A DNA stretch of 64,000 nt from Litoreibacter roseus (GTDB lineage Bacteria; Pseudomonadota; Alphaproteobacteria; Rhodobacterales; Rhodobacteraceae): positions 1,116,001-1,180,000 of the forward strand of contig NZ_BLJE01000001.1 of the NCBI RefSeq assembly GCF_009811795.1, given 5' to 3'. The notes beneath the pieces were generated by a model that made no database searches, was not told the origin of the DNA, and worked only from the letters and a program-made list of their open reading frames with translations. The position numbers and the translations under genes are program-made. Shown in pieces: positions 35,082-42,813 of this stretch (positions are counted from its first letter, which is position 1; each line of letters starts with the position of its first letter).

Positions 35082-36702
35082 GGCTCTTACTCTTGCATTC
35101 TCGTTCCTTATGGCGACCTTGCTGCCATCTGCCGGTCTGGCCGAGATCACGTGGAAAGACAGCTATTACAATCCGCAACCCGCGAACGGTGATCTGGTCT
35201 TACCGATGCCCTGCGGCGGGGCGATGGTGTTTCGCAAGGTCGCAACGCCAAACTCCGATGGCGCGATCGGGGATGTGGCTGTCACCCTGGGGCAGGAAGG
35301 CAAGGATCAACCTTATCTGAACGGGCTCAGGCGGTCCTATGTCTCTGGTCCGTTCACCGATAACGAAGGCGGTCGGGACAAAGGGTATTTCTTCCTCGCC
35401 AAATACGAACTGTCAGAGATCCAGTTTGATGTGGTCATGGGGGAATGCCCGGACAAGGCGCCGCGCAAACGGGCGTTCCGGCCGAAAGTTGACACCAGCA
35501 AGCTGGAGTTTGAGCGCTTTGCCGAGGCCTACACGCTTTGGCTGATGGGCAACGCCAACAACAGTCTGCCGCGCGTGGGTGACACCAAAGGCTACCTTCG
35601 CTTGCCAACGGAAGAAGAGTGGGAATTCGCCGCTCGCGGGGGCCTCTCCGTTGAGGAGGCGCTGTTTCGGGCGCCGCTGCCACCGCTGGAAGAGGGGCAG
35701 GATCATTCGGAATTTATCGCTCACGGAGGAACTGAAAGCGCTGGTGGCAAAATACAGGTGATCGGAACGCTGGGGCCGAACCCGTTGGGGCTGCACGATA
35801 TGCTGGGCAATGTGGCGGAGATCGTCTCGACCCCATTTTCCCTTGTGCGCCACGGCCGTCTTCATGGCCAGGCGGGGGGCTACGTCAAGCGGGGCGGCGA
35901 CGCACGCACGCCCTTGGGCTCGATCAACAGTGCCACGCGCTTCGAGGTCGCGCCGTTTGACGTGCGTGCAGGCACGGTGACCACGGATCGCTTTACCGGT
36001 ACACGGCTTGCGATTGCCGGACTTGCGATCACATCGTCGGATCAAGCGACCGACCTTGCAGCAGCGCTCGAGCGTCTTGCGGCGCTGGATGCACAACTCT
36101 CTACAGCGCAGAGCGAAGAAGAAGTTCTGGCGATTATTGATCAATTGACCGATCAGGTCGCTTCCCCGCGGGCCAAATCACAACTTGCCGTGATCCGTGA
36201 CACGGTTCAACGGGGACGGGCAGAGCGAAATGCGCAACGGGACAAGTCTATCCGCCTGATCCTCGGCTCCGGCACGCTGATCTGTGACCAGGCGGTGCAG
36301 CGCTATCTCAATGCGCTGGCGATCCAGTCCGTGTTGCCGACCTATCAGGACTACGAAGCAGAAGCGCTTGCGACCGGCGACGCGGATCTTCTGGCGGAAG
36401 TGCGCGACGCGATGGCTGAAGCCACCGAAAACCTTGCCAAACTGGAAAAACGGATCGCCGCCGAAGTGATCGAATATGCGAACCTCGTTGAAGGTTTGGC
36501 CGATGATTATTCGCAAGATCTGCTGACGCGGCAGGCGACGTTCATTCAGGAAGATGTGGCCGGACGCGGCACACGCCGCGCCAGTTGCCTGACGTCTTTG
36601 CGCAATCATCTGGTGACCCGAAAGGCGGCCGGGTTTTCGGATACCGAGCTTATGTCATTAGACTTTCAGGGCATTGCGTTGAACGAGGCGGACGCGCAAT
36701 GA
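35074..36702 (+). CDS. Periplasmic formylglycine-generating-enzyme-like protein (TagR-like)
   Basis: A 542-residue protein with signal peptide (RKALTLAFSFLMATLLPSAG). Residues about 40-330 form a SUMF1/FGE-sulfatase domain, with RLPTEEEWEFAARGG and NPLGLHDMLGNVAE as clear markers. The cysteine pair of catalytic FGEs is missing from the C-terminal core (GGYVKRGGDARTPLG), so it is probably a binding rather than oxidising domain, as proposed for TagR. About 210 further residues form a helical tail rich in Glu and Ala. In Pseudomonas, TagR promotes PpkA activation from the periplasm. Confidence 0.87.
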   Translation: MRKALTLAFSFLMATLLPSAGLAEITWKDSYYNPQPANGDLVLPMPCGGAMVFRKVATPNSDGAIGDVAVTLGQEGKDQPYLNGLRRSYVSGPFTDNEGGRDKGYFFLAKYELSEIQFDVVMGECPDKAPRKRAFRPKVDTSKLEFERFAEAYTLWLMGNANNSLPRVGDTKGYLRLPTEEEWEFAARGGLSVEEALFRAPLPPLEEGQDHSEFIAHGGTESAGGKIQVIGTLGPNPLGLHDMLGNVAEIVSTPFSLVRHGRLHGQAGGYVKRGGDARTPLGSINSATRFEVAPFDVRAGTVTTDRFTGTRLAIAGLAITSSDQATDLAAALERLAALDAQLSTAQSEEEVLAIIDQLTDQVASPRAKSQLAVIRDTVQRGRAERNAQRDKSIRLILGSGTLICDQAVQRYLNALAIQSVLPTYQDYEAEALATGDADLLAEVRDAMAEATENLAKLEKRIAAEVIEYANLVEGLADDYSQDLLTRQATFIQEDVAGRGTRRASCLTSLRNHLVTRKAAGFSDTELMSLDFQGIALNEADAQ

Positions 36703-36739
36703 ATGGAATACGCTTTCAAACCGCTTTTGGGGCCGGACC

Positions 36740-37009
36740 ATGCGCGACACACTAAACAAGTCTCTTGAGATCCTGATCTGGATTTCGACCGGCTTTCTGG
36801 TTCTGATTTCCTGCTATTCCGGTGCGATGATCATCCGCTATGGCGGTCTTATCCCAGGATCCGAGACCTGGGCGATCATTGGCGGTTTTCTCACGATCAT
36901 TTTCGGCGTGACGACATCGTTCGTCTTTGCTGGCCTGTGCTTTCAGGTCATGGATATTCGCAATTTCACCAAGCACATGGCGATGGGCATCAAGCGGTTG
37001 CAGAAATGA
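36740..37009 (+). CDS. Small two-helix membrane protein
   Basis: An 89-residue protein with two predicted membrane helices (LIWISTGFLVLISCYSGAMI and AIIGGFLTIIFGVTTSFVFAG) and a basic cytosolic end. I recognise no family. It sits between the FGE-like gene and the second kinase gene, 30 bases before the latter, so it probably belongs to the complex. Confidence 0.7.
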   Translation: MRDTLNKSLEILIWISTGFLVLISCYSGAMIIRYGGLIPGSETWAIIGGFLTIIFGVTTSFVFAGLCFQVMDIRNFTKHMAMGIKRLQK

Positions 37010-37038
37010 AGTTCAAGGGTTTTAGGGGGTAGAACCAG

Positions 37039-38388
37039 ATGGCAGAACAGGCGGTAGGGCTAAAGCCCGGCGACGTGATTCAGAACACCTATGAAATCCT
37101 CTCATTGCTCGGCGAGGGGGGGATGGGCGCAACCTTCAAAGGGCGCAACGTTGCTACGGGCCACGAGGTCGCAATCAAGGTGATGACGCCGGAATTTGCG
37201 CGCAACGACAAGGCGTTGGATTTGTTTCGACGGGAATCCTCGCTGCTGCGCACTGTTCAAAGTGATGCCGTTATCCGCTATGAAACCACCTTGCAGGACG
37301 CCCAAAACCGGCTGTTTCTCATAATGGAGTACGTCAATGGCAAGCCTTTGGCGTATTACGTCAAGAAGGGCGCGCGGCTGACCTCACGCGATGTGCTGAA
37401 ACTGGGGCTGCAACTGGCGGGTGGCTTGGACGCGATCCACAAGCTGAACATCGTCCATCGGGACGTGGCGCCCGACAATATTCTCGTGCCCGAGGATGAC
37501 ATCCTGAATGCCAAGCTGATTGATTTCGGCTTGGCGTCGAACACGGTTGGGACCGAAAAGTCGATCATCGGCGACAGCGTTGCTGGCAAATTCAGCTATA
37601 TGGCGCCGGAACAGCTTGGTCTCTTTGGGGGCAAAGCGACGGCTGCCACTGATATCTACGCGCTCGGGCTGGTCCTGCTTCAGGTTGCGGGCCAAGCGGT
37701 TCCGGGCGCGGGCATGGGGGCGGCCGCGCTGGAGATCAGAAGTAAGGATATTCGATTGAAGGGGGCCGGTCTGTCCCAGCCCTTGACCAAGGTGCTGGAA
37801 ATGATGCTGCGGGCTGATCCGACGAAGCGGCCAAGCGATCTGCTTGGGCTGATCCGGCAGGCAATTGCCGCCGAGGAAAAGAGTGAGCCAGGCAGGAAGC
37901 GCGGTCCGGTGTCGACGCCGGTGACGATGCCCCATGACAACAAGAAGTCCTCCAGGTCGCCTGCGCTGTTCATAGGCGGTGCGCTGGTGGCGTTGGTGAT
38001 TGCCGTGGGTGGTAGCGCCTATCTGTTTTTGGGGTCGGGGGCTGTGCCAGAGGACGCAAGCTTGCGCACGGTGGATCGGGCAATCGAGGTAACTGATCAG
38101 GCCGATCCGGTCGCGGAAGCTGTTGCCTTGATCAACAAAGGCGGCACCGAAAACCTTGAGGTCGCCTTGGGCGCGCTGATGAAGCTTGGCACCGACAAGG
38201 AGACACCCGCAGAAACGCGGGAACGCGCGTTGGTGGAAGTCGCGCGCATGTACGACCCAGATACATATGATGCAGCGCGCTCGCCCTTCCCACAGGCCAA
38301 CGCGGCCGCGGCCCGCAGGCTCTATCAGCAAGCGGCAGAGCTTGGGTCCGCTGAAGCGCAGAACGCGCTCACCCGGTTGGGGGAGTAG
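37039..38388 (+). CDS. Transmembrane Ser/Thr protein kinase with Sel1-like tail (PpkA-like kinase half)
   Basis: A 449-residue Hanks-type kinase. The glycine loop is LGEGGMGATFKG, the lysine is K47 (VAIKVM), the catalytic loop is HRDVAPDN with D142, DFGLA follows, and the activation segment ends in a normal MAPEQ. One helix at about 308-330 (LFIGGALVALVIAVGGSAYLF) leads to a periplasmic tail of about 115 residues with Sel1-like repeats (AAARRLYQQAAELGSAEAQNAL). It is followed four bases later by the vWA gene; the two together resemble the kinase and vWA halves of PpkA. Confidence 0.93.
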   Translation: MAEQAVGLKPGDVIQNTYEILSLLGEGGMGATFKGRNVATGHEVAIKVMTPEFARNDKALDLFRRESSLLRTVQSDAVIRYETTLQDAQNRLFLIMEYVNGKPLAYYVKKGARLTSRDVLKLGLQLAGGLDAIHKLNIVHRDVAPDNILVPEDDILNAKLIDFGLASNTVGTEKSIIGDSVAGKFSYMAPEQLGLFGGKATAATDIYALGLVLLQVAGQAVPGAGMGAAALEIRSKDIRLKGAGLSQPLTKVLEMMLRADPTKRPSDLLGLIRQAIAAEEKSEPGRKRGPVSTPVTMPHDNKKSSRSPALFIGGALVALVIAVGGSAYLFLGSGAVPEDASLRTVDRAIEVTDQADPVAEAVALINKGGTENLEVALGALMKLGTDKETPAETRERALVEVARMYDPDTYDAARSPFPQANAAAARRLYQQAAELGSAEAQNALTRLGE

Positions 38389-38392
38389 TCCC

Positions 38393-40336
38393 ATGATAAG
38401 ATCGGTTTGCTTTGCGCTTTTGATGGCTTGTGCGGCGCCCGCTGTCGGGCAGGACCGACCACTGTTGATGGACGGAAAATCGCAGCTTTATGAACGTGTG
38501 CTCGTTCGGGATCGCGTACCCGCCCGTGACGGGCCGAACGGCGCTCCGGGGGAAGAGGTTGCCCCCCTCAAGCCGCTCTATGTCTATGCGCGTGACGGGG
38601 ACTGGGTTCATGTCGCACCGCGTGACGAGGGGGGCGGTCAGTTCTGGTTGCCCTCCGACGCCGTGGTGAGTTGGAACCAGAACATCGTGGTGACATTCGA
38701 AGCATCTTCAAATGTAGACCGCGTTTTGTTCTTTTCAGATCTGGACGGTCTCTATGACGTGGTCGAGGCAGAAGACCCTGGCCCGGGCGCTGCCGCGTTG
38801 AGAGAGGCCGCGAAAGCCGCCGAAAGTGGTGGGCCCGCCTCTGAGACGATTGTGGCGCTCGGTCCACGGGAACAGGTTGATCAGCGCCAAAACCTGTACG
38901 TAATGCCCATTCTGGAGGCTGAAGAGGCCATTTTCGAGAACGGTGCATTGGTCAACCTGCTGAAGGTTGCCGTGGCACGTGCCAATACAGGGGACCGTCA
39001 AGCGACCCCGAAGGTGGACGCCCCGATCGGCGCCCCGGATCGGTTCCGGGAAAACTTCAAGGCAGGGATCGTCTTCGTCGTGGACACCACCATTTCGATG
39101 GAACCCTACATCCGGGGCACCCGCGCGGCCTTGCAGGAGATCTATCAGAACGTCGCGCAAAGCGCGGCGGGGGATGTGGTCTCGTTCGGTCTCATCGGCT
39201 ATCGCGACAGTCTGACGGCGGCGCCAGGTCTGGAATACGACGTACGGACATTCGTGACGCTGCAGGACGGCAGCGACCTGCAATCTTTCCTCAACGGCAT
39301 CGACCAGATGACCGAGGCGAAAAGCTCGTCGCGTAATTTCCGGGAAGACAGTTATGCCGGGGTCGAACACGCCATCCGTGCACTGGATTGGTCCGGGTTC
39401 GGCAGCAAGCTGATCGTGCTTGTGACAGATGCCGGACCGCGCGAGGCCGGGGACGAACTGTCCTCGACCAAGCTCAGCGCCGCCGGGCTCAACACTGTTG
39501 TGAAGGAACGTATAGGGGCCGCGATTGCGGTTCTGCACTTGCGAACTGACAAGGGTGCGCAGGATCATGACCGGGCCGAGCAGGCCTATCGCGATCTGTC
39601 CCGCGAACCCAATCAGGCCTCGCTTTACTTCGGCGTCGAGAATAGCGATCCGGCTGAATACAAGCGGGTAGCTCAGAACTTGGGGCAATTGATCGTCGAT
39701 CAGGTGGTCAGTTTCCGCAAAGGGACGGAGCCTGAGGACTTTCCGAAGAGCGCGCCGAATTCCGAATTTGCCCGGGCGCTCAGTTCGGCGGGGCGTACGA
39801 TGCAACTGGCCTATCTGGGTCGCGAGCAGGGCACCGAAGCGCCCGATGTGTTCGAGGCCTATGTTGCGGACAGAGATTTTGACCGAACCGGATTGAAGCC
39901 GCTTTCAATCCGGCTTCTGCTCACCAAGTCGGAACTGAGCGATCTGGATGAGGCGCTGAAGATCATCATTGAGCAACAGGAAGAGAACATCCTGAACCCA
40001 ACCGAGTTCTTTTCCCAGGTTCTTGGCGCAGCGGCTGACATGAGCCGCCGTCCTGACGAGGTGTCCCGCAGAAGCGATCTCAGTCTCGCCGAAGCCGTGT
40101 CGATCAGTGAATATCTTGAGGGGCTTCCGTATCAGTCAAGGATTATGAGCATCACCGAGGAAGACTGGATCAAGATGTCCTTTTCCGAGCAAATCACCGT
40201 GACCAATGAGTTGTACGAAAAGCTGGAACGTTATCGGCGATACAACGAGGCGACGGATCAGTGGGTCGACTATCTGGGAACGGGCGCGCAGGCAGAAAAT
40301 CTGCTCTATCCGATGCAACTGAATGACCTGCCGTGA
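38393..40336 (+). CDS. Periplasmic vWA protein (PpkA C-terminal-like)
   Basis: A 647-residue exported protein: signal peptide IRSVCFALLMACAAPAVG, an SH3-like segment (about 25-90, with PLYVYARDGDWVHVAPR), then a vWA domain from about 225 to 420 with a usable metal site DTTIS (D231) and KLIVLVTDAG. The C-terminal 220 residues are helical and acidic. The start at 38393 follows the kinase stop; the open frame upstream only shadows the kinase. It is the last gene of the locus and likely works with the preceding kinase. Confidence 0.87.
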   Translation: MIRSVCFALLMACAAPAVGQDRPLLMDGKSQLYERVLVRDRVPARDGPNGAPGEEVAPLKPLYVYARDGDWVHVAPRDEGGGQFWLPSDAVVSWNQNIVVTFEASSNVDRVLFFSDLDGLYDVVEAEDPGPGAAALREAAKAAESGGPASETIVALGPREQVDQRQNLYVMPILEAEEAIFENGALVNLLKVAVARANTGDRQATPKVDAPIGAPDRFRENFKAGIVFVVDTTISMEPYIRGTRAALQEIYQNVAQSAAGDVVSFGLIGYRDSLTAAPGLEYDVRTFVTLQDGSDLQSFLNGIDQMTEAKSSSRNFREDSYAGVEHAIRALDWSGFGSKLIVLVTDAGPREAGDELSSTKLSAAGLNTVVKERIGAAIAVLHLRTDKGAQDHDRAEQAYRDLSREPNQASLYFGVENSDPAEYKRVAQNLGQLIVDQVVSFRKGTEPEDFPKSAPNSEFARALSSAGRTMQLAYLGREQGTEAPDVFEAYVADRDFDRTGLKPLSIRLLLTKSELSDLDEALKIIIEQQEENILNPTEFFSQVLGAAADMSRRPDEVSRRSDLSLAEAVSISEYLEGLPYQSRIMSITEEDWIKMSFSEQITVTNELYEKLERYRRYNEATDQWVDYLGTGAQAENLLYPMQLNDLP

Positions 40337-40348
40337 TTGGCCCGGTGT

Positions 40349-41242
40349 TTAGGCCTTCAGGCGCGGCTCGATGATCTCACGCAAGACCGCGCTGAACTGC
40401 TCAATATCAGAGCGATCCTTGCGGTTCGGCGTGACGAAACATCCAAATTCAACCTGCATGGCAGGCTTCCACGGAATGAGGCGGATACCGTCTGATATCT
40501 CGGGATCCACGGCAACAGGATCCGCGAACGTATAGCCCAACCCCAAGTAGACAAGCCTGTAGGCTGCGGACCCGGCCGACACCTCATGCTGGATCTTCAG
40601 GGAAATGCCCGCCCGCTCGCATTCCCGATCAACGATACGTCGAATCGCGGTGGTCTCATCAAGCGCGATGTAGGGAAGATGCTTCACGTCATCCGGCCCG
40701 AGCGATTGTCTGTCTGCCAAGGGATGCCCCCGCGCGATCGCGATCCGCAGGTCCGTTTTGCCAAGCTGGATCGGTTTCAACGTATCAACGGGCAGGGGCA
40801 GAACCGAAATGCCGATGTCATACCGCCCGTTCATGATCTGGCGGCCCAAATCCCGGCGCGGGTGAATCTCCAGCTTGATCGGAAGCTCCTCGCGGCGCTT
40901 CGCCATCTCGGCGATGGCCGGGATCACTAGGCCGTTTACAATACGCGAATGGCAGATAACGCGCAAAGGCTCGGATTTGCCCGAACGCACTTGCGAGAAG
41001 AAGCTGGGAATATCCTCGATTTGGGACAGGATGCGGAGGGCCTCGGGATAGAACCGTTCGCCTTCCTCGGTGGGGATCAGCCGCTTCTTGTCGCGACGAA
41101 AAAGCTGAACCGCGAACTCCTCTTCTAGAATTTGCAGCAACCGGCTTGCCGCTGACTGGCTCAGGTGCATACGATCTGCGGCTCGCCCCAGCGTGCCTTC
41201 TTCCATAACCAGCGAAAACACCTTCAGACTTCGCAAGTTCAT
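40349..41242 (-). CDS. LysR family transcriptional regulator
   Basis: A 297-residue regulator with N-terminal winged helix (MNLRSLKVFSLVMEEGTLGR, then ADRMHLSQSAASRLLQILEE) and a two-lobed effector domain. It reads away from the first tctC gene across a 121-base gap, the usual place for a LysR activator. It probably controls the transporter and CoA-transferase operon in response to its substrate. It converges on the end of the phospho-signalling locus with 12 bases between. Confidence 0.93.
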   Translation of the reverse strand: MNLRSLKVFSLVMEEGTLGRAADRMHLSQSAASRLLQILEEEFAVQLFRRDKKRLIPTEEGERFYPEALRILSQIEDIPSFFSQVRSGKSEPLRVICHSRIVNGLVIPAIAEMAKRREELPIKLEIHPRRDLGRQIMNGRYDIGISVLPLPVDTLKPIQLGKTDLRIAIARGHPLADRQSLGPDDVKHLPYIALDETTAIRRIVDRECERAGISLKIQHEVSAGSAAYRLVYLGLGYTFADPVAVDPEISDGIRLIPWKPAMQVEFGCFVTPNRKDRSDIEQFSAVLREIIEPRLKA

Positions 41243-41324
41243 TGTTCTAATTTTCCGATATATGAATTGAATAATTGCGTTTTTTCTACGTTATCAATGC
41301 CGCTAATGTCCAGCGCTAGACAAA

Positions 41325-41341
41325 GGCACCAGGAAGGTGCC
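41325..41341. repeat. Hairpin in leader of first tctC
   Basis: GGCACC, five bases, GGTGCC is a perfect inverted repeat ending 22 bases before the tctC start and just ahead of the GGGAGGA ribosome site. No T tract. A further AT-rich stretch with AATT half-sites (41265-41276) lies upstream and could hold the LysR site. Confidence 0.45.
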
Positions 41342-41363
41342 GTTCCACTTGGGAGGACTACGA

Positions 41364-42329
41364 ATGAAACGTCGCGAACTTATCAAGACAGGTATGGCCG
41401 CAACTGCGCTTGGCCTTGCGGGCGTGCCCGCATTTGCAGAATGGAACCCGCGCCGTCCGATCGTTACGATTTTGCCATACGCGGCAGGCGGTGGAACAGA
41501 CGCTTTGGGTCGCGCTGCGGCTGCGTCGGCTGAAGGCATTCTGCCCGTTCCGCTGATTATCGTGAACAAGCCCGGCTCCTCAGGGATCACGGGTGCGACA
41601 GAGGCCGCAGCTGCGCGCCCTGATGGCAACACGATGATGCTCACGTCGTCTGGATCGTTTTTGCTGACATCAATGCTGCGGGAGACTGATGTTAACCCGT
41701 TTGACAGCTTTGAAATCGTGGCCCAGATCGGCAATTTGACCCCAGCCGTCATCGTTCCTGCCGGCAGCCCTTTCCAGACCCTGCAGGATCTGGTGGACGC
41801 GGCAAAGGCAAATCCCGGTGGGCTGCGGTGGGCCCATAACGGCCGCGGCGGGTTCCACCAAGTTGCGGGACAGAGCTTCCTGAACAGAAACGACCTTCAG
41901 GCGCAGGATGTGCCTTTCAAAGGTGGCGGGCCAACACGGGCGGCTGTCATCGGCGAGCAGGTTGATTTTGCGTTTGTCGGCATTCAACAGGCGGCTGGCT
42001 TTGAAAACGAGCTTCGTGTGCTCGCATTGGCCGCGCCGGAACGTGACCCGATCCGGGATGACGTACCGACCATTCCCGAACTGGGCTTTGACTACGTTGC
42101 CGTATCTTCACCCATCGTCCTGTTCGCACCGAAAGGCACCGACCCCGAGATCGTGTCGGGCATGGAAACTGCGCTGAAGGAGATCACGGAAACGCAGCAA
42201 TTTTCGGATCTGATGCGCGAGCGTGGCAATGTCCCGGCTTTCTTGACAGGGGAAGAGACCGAAGCCCGTCTGCGTGCAATGCAAGAAGAAACCCAGCCGG
42301 TGATTGATGCGCTGAAAGAGCAGGGCTGA
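41364..42329 (+). CDS. Tripartite tricarboxylate transporter binding protein (TctC/Bug), first
   Basis: A 321-residue periplasmic binding protein of the Bug family. The N-terminus MKRRELIKTGMAATALGLAG contains a twin-arginine-like RRELIK, so export may use the Tat path. Bug features include ILPYAAGGGTDALGRAA and VNKPGSSGITGATEAAA, which wrap a carboxylate through water. ATG at 41364 follows GGGAGGA. It is the first gene of tctCBA and sits opposite the LysR gene. Ligand unknown. Confidence 0.93.
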   Translation: MKRRELIKTGMAATALGLAGVPAFAEWNPRRPIVTILPYAAGGGTDALGRAAAASAEGILPVPLIIVNKPGSSGITGATEAAAARPDGNTMMLTSSGSFLLTSMLRETDVNPFDSFEIVAQIGNLTPAVIVPAGSPFQTLQDLVDAAKANPGGLRWAHNGRGGFHQVAGQSFLNRNDLQAQDVPFKGGGPTRAAVIGEQVDFAFVGIQQAAGFENELRVLALAAPERDPIRDDVPTIPELGFDYVAVSSPIVLFAPKGTDPEIVSGMETALKEITETQQFSDLMRERGNVPAFLTGEETEARLRAMQEETQPVIDALKEQG

Positions 42330-42332
42330 TCC

Positions 42333-42809
42333 TTGAGCGTGGGCTCCTCTCCCGCCCCGCAGGCTGTCGGTTTGGCACTGGTCCTTCTGGGGATTGGTGC
42401 CACAGCGACCAGTCTGTCTATTCCGTTGGATCAGTACGGGCGGTGGGGCGCACGCATCTTTCCGTTGGCCGGTTCCTTATCCCTGCTGCTTCTGGGCGGG
42501 ATTGAGCTGCTTTCAGCGCGGAATATCTCTAAAGAGCCCACGGACACCCGTCATTTGCCGGCGATTTTTGCATTGCTGGCACTGGCCATCGGCTATGTCT
42601 GGGCCATCGCGCATTTCGGTTATCTGCTGAGCACTGGGGTCGCCGCGCCGATCGCCATGTGGATTTTTGGTGTGCGGCATCCGGTTGGCCTGTTGATTGC
42701 CGCACTCCTTTGTCCGGCTCTTTATCATCTGATCTTTTTCAAACTTCTTGGTGTGTTCCCACCGCTTGGGCTTTGGTTTGACCTGCTCGATGTAATCGGG
42801 GGCTACTGA
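42333..42809 (+). CDS. Tripartite tricarboxylate transporter small membrane subunit TctB, first
   Basis: A 158-residue four-helix membrane protein typical of TctB (QYGRWGARIFPLAGSLSLLL, later FKLLGVFPPLGLWFDL). Starts at TTG 42333 or GTG 42339, three or nine bases after tctC; the sequence does not decide between them. Small-subunit sequences are poorly conserved, so the call rests on its place between tctC and tctA as well. Confidence 0.85.
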   Translation: MSVGSSPAPQAVGLALVLLGIGATATSLSIPLDQYGRWGARIFPLAGSLSLLLLGGIELLSARNISKEPTDTRHLPAIFALLALAIGYVWAIAHFGYLLSTGVAAPIAMWIFGVRHPVGLLIAALLCPALYHLIFFKLLGVFPPLGLWFDLLDVIGGY

Positions 42810-42813
42810 GGCA

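Noticed and set aside
24114-40336. Type VI secretion locus proper
   Set aside because: Only regulatory-type parts are present. I looked for sheath, Hcp, VgrG, ClpV, TssJLM and baseplate proteins across the window and saw none.
24114-40336. TerY-type tellurite triad (vWA, PP2C, kinase)
   Set aside because: Three of the domain types match, but no TerB, TerC, TerD or TerZ protein is present, and the ATPase, permease and FGE-like set points to a Tag-like pathway instead.
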